A DNA stretch of 9,151 nt, taken from contig JBFKPQ010000087.1 in NCBI GenBank assembly GCA_041628225.1, forward strand, positions 1 to 9,151, written 5' to 3'. Each line of letters begins with the position of its first letter. Position 1 is the stretch's first letter. A program made the translations under genes and the position numbers. This document shows, one piece after another, positions 1 to 5,885 of this stretch. The DNA comes from JBFKPQ01 sp041628225 (GTDB taxonomy: Bacteria > Actinomycetota > Acidimicrobiia > Spongiisociales > JAENVV01). The notes under the pieces were generated by a model. That model did no database searches. It was given only the letters and a program-made list of their open reading frames with translations, and was not told where the DNA came from.

Positions 1-1053
1 CTCGTCGCCGCCCTCGTGCTGCGAGCCATGGTTCGGCGTGGATCGGTTCGAGCAACCGACATCACCGCTTCCTTCCGAGCCCTCAGAGCACGGGACCGCG
101 TGGTCGCCGCCTCGCTGGTGTTCTCTGGCCTCGTTCACGCCGGCCTGGCGCTCGGGCACGAACCCGGAACGTGGACGCTCGCGTACGGAGGCGCGGCGGG
201 ATTGGCCGCCTGGGCTTACCACGGCATTGTTCGTACGGGCGCACGGCGCCGAGCCGGCATGGTCCTGACGGCTCTCCTCGGGGCGTGGGTGGTGACGGGC
301 ATGTCCGGCACGGCGCCCGATCAGCTGACCATGGTCACCAAGCTCGTGGAACTCACCGGTCTGCTGGCACTGCTGGCCTTCGAGCCGAAGCGAGGCGGCA
401 GAGCGCTACTGCGCACCACCGCCGGTATCGCAGCGTTCGTCGTCGTCGCGCTCGGATCGTGGATGGGTGCCATGGCGGCTGGCGAGGGTGGTCATCACCA
501 CGGCGAAACCCCGACTCCGGGTGTGCTGCTTCCCGCTCTCGAAGAACGCCCCGCAACGGCAGAAGAGAAGGCAGCGGCCGACGAGCTGGTCGCCGCAACT
601 CAGGTGGCGCTCCAGAGATACGCGGACCCTGCTGTTGCCGAAGCCGACGGATACGACGTCGGAACCGTTCGGGGTCTCGACCATCACGCTGACAACCCGG
701 CGTACACCAACGATGGTGTCATTCTCGATCCGGCGCGGCCCGAGACGCTGGTGTACGCGGCCGGACCGGACGGGCCGGTTCTGTTGGGCGCGATGTTCCA
801 GATGGAAGACGCGGGCGTGGCGGGTCCCGCGGTCGGCGGACCACTGACGGTGTGGCACGGCCACGACCACATCTGCCTGACGCTGTTGCCTCCCGGTCTT
901 GGCGGGGTGACATCGCCGTACGGAACCTGTCCCGTCGGATCGGTCACCATTCCGATCACCAACGAGATGCTTCACGTGTTCACCATCGACGGCGCCCCCG
1001 ACCGATTCGGGGAACTCGACGACAGCTGGATTCGCTCCGCCATCGGATGGTGA
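1..1053 (+). CDS. Five-helix membrane protein with His-rich exported C-terminal domain (5' end uncertain)
   Basis: I recognise the type but can name no function. Numbering from the first in-window GTG (base 16), the protein has 345 residues. Five hydrophobic segments lie at about 28-47, 54-74, 81-98, 105-122 and 133-155, followed by a soluble domain of about 190 residues. That domain holds histidine clusters at 158-163 (GGHHHGE region), 221-227 (LDHHADN) and 279-286 (VWHGHDHI), two cysteines (287, 305), and a late NEMLH motif (316-320). The spacing suggests metal binding, probably outside the membrane; this is inference. Domains with the pattern DG-x-LDP-x-RPE, LLGAMF and WHxHxxIC are, from memory, common in actinobacterial proteins of unknown function. 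The frame is open to base 1 and the first five codons read LVAAL, which could be the end of another helix, so the true start may lie upstream. GTG 16 and ATG 28 are alternatives without a visible ribosome binding site. The flavoprotein gene follows 19 bases downstream, so co-transcription is likely. Confidence 0.8.
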   Translation, partial: LVAALVLRAMVRRGSVRATDITASFRALRARDRVVAASLVFSGLVHAGLALGHEPGTWTLAYGGAAGLAAWAYHGIVRTGARRRAGMVLTALLGAWVVTGMSGTAPDQLTMVTKLVELTGLLALLAFEPKRGGRALLRTTAGIAAFVVVALGSWMGAMAAGEGGHHHGETPTPGVLLPALEERPATAEEKAAADELVAATQVALQRYADPAVAEADGYDVGTVRGLDHHADNPAYTNDGVILDPARPETLVYAAGPDGPVLLGAMFQMEDAGVAGPAVGGPLTVWHGHDHICLTLLPPGLGGVTSPYGTCPVGSVTIPITNEMLHVFTIDGAPDRFGELDDSWIRSAIGW

Positions 1054-1072
1054 TCGCTACCGTCGGCGGCGT

Positions 1073-2815
1073 ATGGACAACGTCCCGTTCTACGACCTGG
1101 CCGTCATCGGTGCAACGCCTGCCGGACTGACGTTGGCGGATGATGCCCGGGCGGCCGGTGTGCGTCGCGTGGTCGTGCTGCAGCCCAATGGCCAGCAGCC
1201 GGCGTCTCCTCCTCCGCAGGTGGATCTGTTCGTGCACGATCCCGTGCGGCACATCGGGCGGCGCCCTTCCGGGCACGCCGTCCTGACAGCAGACGACGTG
1301 TGCGTGGTGGCTCGGCACGTCGTCGTCGCCGAGCTTCCGCAGGGCGTGCCGCGCCGACCTTCCTTTCCGATCCCCACCGAGGTGGCCGATCGCGTGCACG
1401 ACCGATTCGGCCCGTGGGCAGACCCCGAGGACGACGTCCTCGTGATCGGCACTGGCGAATCGGCGGTCACGTCGGTGCGCCGGCTGGCTGAGATCGGAGC
1501 CGCCGTCGTTCTCGTCATGAGCGCCGCGCATTCCGCACAGCTCTCGCGCATCGCCAAAGACACGCTCGCCGACCTCGAACGGTCCCGAAGACTCACCGTG
1601 TTCACCCACTCGGCCGTCGTCGCCATCGAACTCGTCGGCGACCGCCCGATGGTCCGGTTCGGCGACCGCCGCACGCCCGATCTGCAGTTCGACCACGTTC
1701 TGTTCGAACTGGGCGACGACCTCTCCACCGACCCGCTCGACGTCCTCGGCATCGAGGTGGAATCCGACGCCCTCGAAGCCGTCTCGATCCTCCGGGACCG
1801 TGCGATCATCTGGCCTCGGGCCGTCGCGGCGGACACGCTCGAATCGGGTACGGCGTGGCGCCAACTGGCCGCTCGGCTGGCTCCGGACTGGACGCCTCCC
1901 CCACCACCGACCGGCCACGAGGAAGTCGAGGGTCTGCGGGAGCGGCACTACAACGCGACCATCACCCACCTGGATACGGCACACTCCGACCTGTGGATCC
2001 TGCGAGTCAAGCCCGACCACGAGGACACCGCGCACGTCGCAGGGCAATACGCCACGCTCGGTCTCGGGTACTGGGAACCGAGGGCCGATGCGGCTCCGCC
2101 GGTGAGTGGCGCGCGCTTCGAGAAGCTCGTGCGGCGGTCGTATTCGATTTCGAGCCCGATGTTCGACCGCTTCGGGTACCTCTTCGACCCACACCGTTCG
2201 GATGAACTCGAGTTCTACATCGTGCTCGTTCCGCTGTCGCCGGAACGGACGCCCGAACTGACGCCGCGGCTCGCCCTCAAGCGGCCCGGCGACCGCATCT
2301 ATCTCGGACCCAAGGTGGCGGGTCGGTACACCCTCGACCCGGTCACCGACCCGACCGACACCGTGGTGTTCTTGAGCACCGGAACGGGTGAGGCGCCCCA
2401 CAACGCCATGGTCGTCGAGCTGCTGAGAAAAGGTCACGTCGGACAGGTCGTATCGGCGGTCACCGTTCGGCACGAGACGGACCTCGCCTATCGCGACGCG
2501 CACCGACGCCTGGAACAGCGCTTCGCCAACTATGCCTACGTGCCGATGCCGACCCGCGAGCCCCACGTGCCCAAGCGATATCTGCAGGACCTGATCCGAT
2601 CCGGTGATCTCGACGACCTGGTCGGTGGCCTCGACCCGGAAACGGCTCACGTGTTCCTGTGCGGCAACCCCGCCATGATCGGGGCGCCGACCTGGAACGA
2701 CGACGTCCCCAGCTTCCCGCAACCACCCGGAGTGGTCGAATTGCTCATGGAACGCGGCTTCATGGTCGATCGGCGCGGTGCGGTGGGTACGGTGCATTTC
2801 GAGGAATATTGGTAG
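1073..2815 (+). CDS. Two-module flavoprotein: Rossmann oxidoreductase half fused to ferredoxin-NADP reductase half
   Basis: This 580-residue cytoplasmic protein has no signal peptide or helices. Residues 285-580 form a ferredoxin-NADP+ reductase (FNR) module. It has the flavin-binding RRSYSISS motif (354-361), the NADP-binding GTGEAP (436-441), CGNPAMI (530-536), and the EEYW terminus (577-580) seen in FPR-type bacterial FNRs, where a terminal aromatic side stacks near the flavin. Residues 1-270 look like a pyridine-nucleotide-disulfide oxidoreductase: a first Rossmann strand-turn VIGATPAG (11-18), and a second nucleotide site VLVIGTGESA (122-131). This half is degenerate: the first glycine motif is GxxxxG rather than GxGxxG, there is no CxxC pair, and the terminal FAD motif (GD) is absent near 240-260. 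A proline run (275-279) links the halves. The expected chemistry is electron transfer between NAD(P)H and a ferredoxin- or flavodoxin-like partner. ATG 1073 lies just before the first beta strand, though no good Shine-Dalgarno sequence is visible. The N-half may be structural or regulatory. Confidence 0.87.
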   Translation: MDNVPFYDLAVIGATPAGLTLADDARAAGVRRVVVLQPNGQQPASPPPQVDLFVHDPVRHIGRRPSGHAVLTADDVCVVARHVVVAELPQGVPRRPSFPIPTEVADRVHDRFGPWADPEDDVLVIGTGESAVTSVRRLAEIGAAVVLVMSAAHSAQLSRIAKDTLADLERSRRLTVFTHSAVVAIELVGDRPMVRFGDRRTPDLQFDHVLFELGDDLSTDPLDVLGIEVESDALEAVSILRDRAIIWPRAVAADTLESGTAWRQLAARLAPDWTPPPPPTGHEEVEGLRERHYNATITHLDTAHSDLWILRVKPDHEDTAHVAGQYATLGLGYWEPRADAAPPVSGARFEKLVRRSYSISSPMFDRFGYLFDPHRSDELEFYIVLVPLSPERTPELTPRLALKRPGDRIYLGPKVAGRYTLDPVTDPTDTVVFLSTGTGEAPHNAMVVELLRKGHVGQVVSAVTVRHETDLAYRDAHRRLEQRFANYAYVPMPTREPHVPKRYLQDLIRSGDLDDLVGGLDPETAHVFLCGNPAMIGAPTWNDDVPSFPQPPGVVELLMERGFMVDRRGAVGTVHFEEYW

Positions 2816-2915
2816 CGCCCGGGACGGACTAGTCCCTTGTGGGGCGGTGCTTTTGGTTCGAAGGCTTTCACGCTCCGTGACGAAACAACTCTCGAGTCTC
2901 GAAGAGAGTTGACCG
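2816..2915 (+). promoter_or_regulatory. 100-base spacer with three short inverted repeats before the protease gene
   Basis: This spacer separates the flavoprotein stop from the protease start. It contains GGGAC...GTCCC (2821-2825 and 2832-2836, six-base loop), which may be a weak terminator but has no clean T-tract. It also has the short palindrome TCACG-CTC-CGTGA (2868-2880), a possible operator or minor hairpin, and an 8-bp repeat over the ribosome binding site, listed separately. I see no convincing -35/-10 pair. The protease may be the third gene of the operon or have its own promoter here. The repeats are seen directly; their roles are inferred. Confidence 0.45.
2886..2911 (+). promoter_or_regulatory. 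Hairpin covering the protease ribosome binding site
   Basis: CAACTCTC (2886-2893) and GAGAGTTG (2904-2911) are perfect reverse complements around a ten-base loop. The purine-rich GAGAG (2904-2908) is also the only Shine-Dalgarno-like sequence for the ATG at 2916, seven bases away. If the stem forms in the mRNA, the ribosome binding site is paired and translation would be limited until the stem opens. The sequence match is direct; the regulatory effect is inference. Confidence 0.5.
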
Positions 2916-4673
2916 ATGACCGCAGCAACCACGATCCGGAACCGGGGCGCAGCCCTCCTCGCGGCGCTCTTGGCCGTCGGCGTATTCGCCATTCCGGCGC
3001 CGGGCACCACCACGTCGACCGTCGAGGTCGTCGTGCGCGCCGTCGATGGCGTCAACCTCACGCAGACGATCGAACGCCTCGGTGGCGAGATCATCACGCA
3101 GACCCAGGTGCTGAACTCGGTGACCGCCATCGTCCCGACCCATGCGGTCGACGATCTCGAGGCCGCGTCCGGCGTGGCGTCCGTTACCCACAACGGCACC
3201 GTCACCCTCAACTCGGCCGGGTGGGAAGCCAAGGGCAACCTCCCCGAGACGACCCTGCACGACATCATCAAGGGCACGGGCGCGGAGAGCTACTGGAAGG
3301 CGGGCAGCTACGGCCAAGGAGTGACGGTCGCCTTGATCGACTCGGGCGTGGCCCCCGTCGATGGCATGACGGCTCCCGGCAAGGTCATCAACGGTCCCGA
3401 CTTGTCGTTCGATTCGCAGATCAAGGGCCTCGAATACCTGGACGCCTTCGGTCATGGCACCCACATGGCCGGCATCATCGCCGGACGTAGCGACCGAGCT
3501 CCGGCCAGGCCGAGCGCCAAAGACGCCAAAGACAACTTCTTGGGCCTTGCCCCCGACGCCAGGATCCTCAACGTGAAGGTCGGAGCAGCCAATGGCGCTG
3601 CCGACGTGTCACAAGTGCTGGCTGGCATCGACTGGGTGATCCAGCATCGCAACGACAACGGCATGAACGTCCGCGTCCTCAACCTCTCGTTCGGCACCGA
3701 TAGCCACCAGGCCTATGAGCTCGACCCGTTGTCGCACGCAGTCGAGGTCGCCTGGCATCACGGCATCGTCGTCGTGGTGGCGGCCGGCAACGACGGAAAC
3801 CGGAACCCGCTCCGCAACCCCGCGATCAACCCCTACGTCATTGCCGTCGGGTCCTCGTACGACCAGGGCACTCGCAAGAACCTGGCCGACGACATCGTCA
3901 TGGACTTCTCGAACTGCGGCACCATCGCACGCTCCGTCGATGTGGTCACCGCCGGAAAGAGCATCCTGTCGCTCCGGGTGCCCGGCTCGTATGCGGACGT
4001 GACCGCTCCGAGTGCGGCATTCGGCGAGAACCTCTTCCGCGGCACCGGCACATCGCAATCGGCGGCCGTCGTATCGGGGATCGCCGCGCTGCTGATCAGC
4101 CAGCATCCGGATCTCAGCCCCGATGCGGTGAAGTCGCAACTCATGGCGACCGCGCTGCCGATCGCCAACGCATCCGAGCGTTGCCAGGGCGCCGGCGACG
4201 TGTTCGTCAAGCAACTCCTCACGACGGACGTCAAGCCGGTCCGGCAGAGCTGGCCGCATGCCACCGGGCTCGGCACACTCGAAGGCGCCCGCGGCACCGA
4301 CCACCTGACCTCGAACGGCATCACGCTCGTCGGCGAGATCGACATCTTCGGCCAGGCCTACCTGTCCGAACTCCAGGCGAAGCTCACTGCCAACGGATCA
4401 TCCTGGTCCGGTGGTGTGTGGAACGGCAGCTCGTGGTCCGGCAGCTCCTGGTCCGGGTCGAGCTGGTCCGGCAGCTCCTGGTCCGGGTCGAGCTGGTCCG
4501 GCAGCTCGTGGTCCGGGTCGAGCTGGTCCGGCAGTTCGTGGTCGGCCGCCGTGTGGACCGGCAGCAGCTGGTCCGGCAGCAGCTGGTCGGGTAGCTCCTG
4601 GTCCGGCAGCAGCTGGTCGGGCAGCAACTGGAGTGGCCTCAGTTGGGACCACGGCAAGCGCAACATCAACTAG
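2916..4673 (+). CDS. Secreted subtilisin-like (S8) serine protease with C-terminal Trp pentapeptide repeats
   Basis: This is a 585-residue exported endopeptidase. In order: a signal peptide (arginine at 8 and 10, hydrophobic core 11-27, small residues near 28-30); an inhibitor-I9-like propeptide (about 34-98); an S8 catalytic domain (about 118-415); a linker with the GLGTLEGARGT and GEIDIFGQ motifs (451-480) typical of actinobacterial relatives; and 17 pentapeptides of SSWSG type (495-579), ending GKRNIN. The catalytic triad is complete: D142 in ALIDSG, H180 in GHGTHMAG and S380 in GTGTSQSAA, with oxyanion N292 in AAGNDG. Cysteines 334 and 423 could form a disulfide. No LPXTG, membrane anchor or known cell-wall domain follows, so the Trp tail may be what binds the surface or matrix; that is inference. 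The start at 2916 is fixed by GAGAG seven bases upstream and by the signal peptide. The protein substrate is unknown. It sits downstream of the flavoprotein, and transcription probably ends at the 4691-4725 stem-loop. Confidence 0.95.
   Translation: MTAATTIRNRGAALLAALLAVGVFAIPAPGTTTSTVEVVVRAVDGVNLTQTIERLGGEIITQTQVLNSVTAIVPTHAVDDLEAASGVASVTHNGTVTLNSAGWEAKGNLPETTLHDIIKGTGAESYWKAGSYGQGVTVALIDSGVAPVDGMTAPGKVINGPDLSFDSQIKGLEYLDAFGHGTHMAGIIAGRSDRAPARPSAKDAKDNFLGLAPDARILNVKVGAANGAADVSQVLAGIDWVIQHRNDNGMNVRVLNLSFGTDSHQAYELDPLSHAVEVAWHHGIVVVVAAGNDGNRNPLRNPAINPYVIAVGSSYDQGTRKNLADDIVMDFSNCGTIARSVDVVTAGKSILSLRVPGSYADVTAPSAAFGENLFRGTGTSQSAAVVSGIAALLISQHPDLSPDAVKSQLMATALPIANASERCQGAGDVFVKQLLTTDVKPVRQSWPHATGLGTLEGARGTDHLTSNGITLVGEIDIFGQAYLSELQAKLTANGSSWSGGVWNGSSWSGSSWSGSSWSGSSWSGSSWSGSSWSGSSWSGSSWSAAVWTGSSWSGSSWSGSSWSGSSWSGSNWSGLSWDHGKRNIN
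4398..4652 (+). repeat. Seventeen tandem 15-bp units encoding Trp pentapeptides
   Basis: The units encode mostly SSWSG, with variants GVWNG, SSWSA, AVWTG, SNWSG and LSWDH; every unit keeps the tryptophan at its third position. A higher-order 30-bp period exists in 4443-4532. The blocks 4443-4472 and 4473-4502 are identical, and 4503-4532 differs by one base. In each block the two serines alternate between AGC-TCN and TCG-AGC codons. The second half (4563-4622) uses a different AGC-AGC codon pattern, suggesting separate expansions. The repeats are a likely site of length change by slippage. Confidence 0.95.
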
Positions 4674-4690
4674 AGCTCTCTCCCCGAGAA

Positions 4691-4725
4691 GTGTCGAAGC
4701 GGCCCCCTGACGGCCGCTTCGGCAC
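4691..4725. terminator. Strong stem-loop between convergent genes, probable bidirectional terminator
   Basis: GTGTCGAAGCGGCC (4691-4704) pairs with GGCCGCTTCGGCAC (4712-4725) around the seven-base loop CCCTGAC, giving 14 pairs with one T-G wobble. It lies 17 bases after the protease stop and two bases beyond the stop of the leftward PLP enzyme gene, so it can serve both. CTCTCC (4678-4683) and GGAGAG (4731-4736) could extend the base. Neither side has a real T-run, which is common in GC-rich genomes. Confidence 0.85.
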
Positions 4726-4727
4726 GT

Positions 4728-5852
4728 TCAGGAGAGGGCAGTCTCCAAGTCGGCGATGAGGTCGGCCGGGTCCTCGAGCCCGATCGACAGACGCACCAGG
4801 TTGTCCGGCACCGAGCTGTGCGGGCCTTCGACCGTCGCACGGTGCTCGATGAGGGATTCGACGCCGCCGAGCGACGTCGCCTGGGTGAAGATCTCGGTCC
4901 GAGCCGCGACACGTTTAGCTTGGGTCATCCCGCCCGTGACGAGCAGCGAGATCATCCCACCGAAGCCTCCGGTCATCTGCCGCGCCGCGATGGCGTGGCC
5001 CGGATGGTTCTCGAGGCCCGGGTAGAACACCGCCTCCAGCGCCGGGTGCTCCTCGAAGTGTCGCGCGAGCGTCGCAGCGGTCGCCGACGACCGCGCATAG
5101 CGGAGCGGCATGGTCTTCATACCTCTCAGCAGCAGCCAGCTCTCGAACGGTGCCAGGATGCCGCCTTGGGCTGTCCGGATGGCGGCGACGTCCTGCCATC
5201 GGTCGTCGGCCGCCGCCGTCACGAGGAGGCCCGCCGTGACATCCGAATGCCCGTTGTAGTACTTCGTGGCCGAGTGAAACACGACGTCGGCGCCGAGATC
5301 CAGGGGCCGTGTCGTCACCGGAGGCGCCACCGTGGAATCGACCACGAGCGTGGCCCCACCGTGGTGTGCGATGTCGGCAGCCGCGGCGATGTCGATGACG
5401 GTCCAGGTGGGATTCACCGGCGACTCGATCCAAACGAGCTCGGTACCGGCCGCGGCCACGACCTCAGCCAAGGACCCCGGTGAGGTCTCGTCGAAGAAGG
5501 CCAGTTCGATGTCCCCACGCGCACTGAGTCTGCGCAGCCAATCCTGGATACCGTGATACATGATGCGGGGGGCCACGACGCGGGCACCGGCAGGGAGCGT
5601 CGCCAGCAGCGCCACGGCTGCCGCCGATCCCGAGTTGAAGGCGAGGGCGCCGATGCCGCCATCCATCGTCGAAGCGGCCGCTTCTACCCGACGAGCTCCC
5701 GGATGCGACGTTCGGGCGTAGCTGTCGGGTCCCACAAGACGGTTCTCATGATCTCGGGCATAGGTCGTCGACGGAGACCACGACGCGGCAACCGCCCCGC
5801 TCTCTTCCCCACCTCCGCCGGCGTGGATGGCTTCCGTCCACAGGTCACGCAT
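4728..5852 (-). CDS. Trans-sulfuration-family PLP-dependent enzyme (cystathionine gamma-synthase/lyase-like)
   Basis: This 374-residue cytosolic enzyme is of the Cys/Met metabolism PLP family (fold type I, usually 380-400 residues). It acts on sulfur amino acids or their O-acylated homoserine precursors. PLP is held by K197 in SATKYYNGHSD, with D172 (VVDSTVA) for the pyridine nitrogen, SGSAA (74-78) for the phosphate, ESPVNP (143-148), and R354 in NLVRLSIGLED for the substrate carboxylate. SLGGVESL (327-334) is also typical. Differences from the usual family pattern are visible: YARTSHPG (45-52) stands where YSRxxNPT is expected, and MYHG (98-101) where YGG is expected. I therefore do not choose between gamma-synthase, gamma-lyase and a sulfhydrylase. 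The ATG lies just before the conserved AIHAG stretch, so the start is plausible although the upstream GCCGGGG is a poor ribosome binding site. It lies 33 bases after the UbiB-like gene and is probably in one transcript with it. Confidence 0.9.
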   Translation of the reverse strand: MRDLWTEAIHAGGGGEESGAVAASWSPSTTYARDHENRLVGPDSYARTSHPGARRVEAAASTMDGGIGALAFNSGSAAAVALLATLPAGARVVAPRIMYHGIQDWLRRLSARGDIELAFFDETSPGSLAEVVAAAGTELVWIESPVNPTWTVIDIAAAADIAHHGGATLVVDSTVAPPVTTRPLDLGADVVFHSATKYYNGHSDVTAGLLVTAAADDRWQDVAAIRTAQGGILAPFESWLLLRGMKTMPLRYARSSATAATLARHFEEHPALEAVFYPGLENHPGHAIAARQMTGGFGGMISLLVTGGMTQAKRVAARTEIFTQATSLGGVESLIEHRATVEGPHSSVPDNLVRLSIGLEDPADLIADLETALS

Positions 5853-5865
5853 CCCCGGCAGTGTA

Positions 5866-5884
5866 CGGCGCAGCCTCGGCGCCG
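5866..5884 (-). other. Short stem-loop in the gap between the UbiB-like and PLP genes
   Basis: CGGCGC and GCGCCG (5866-5871 and 5879-5884) form a six-pair GC-only stem with a seven-base loop. It fills most of the 33-base gap between the two leftward genes. There is no T-run, so full termination is unlikely; it may reduce readthrough, protect an mRNA end, or be chance in a GC-rich spacer. Confidence 0.4.
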
Positions 5885-5885
5885 G

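Noticed and set aside
2821..2836. Stem GGGAC/GTCCC considered as a strong terminator for the flavoprotein gene
   Set aside because: The stem is only five pairs and no T-tract follows, so I left it as a weak element of the spacer.
980..3277. A 765-codon open frame on the minus strand, the longest in the window
   Set aside because: It lies antisense across the flavoprotein and the protease start. Both of those have complete family motifs, while this frame gives an Arg/His/Val-rich sequence with no recognisable motif. Long antisense frames are common in GC-rich DNA.
4398..4652. Repeat array considered as CRISPR or as an intergenic satellite
   Set aside because: Units are 15 bp without unique spacers, stay in the protease frame and encode a regular peptide.
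4358..4710. Repetitive proteins in other frames (LPDQL-type on minus, PGPGRAGPA collagen-like on plus)
   Set aside because: They are automatic translations of the 15-bp Trp-pentapeptide DNA repeat in the wrong frames.
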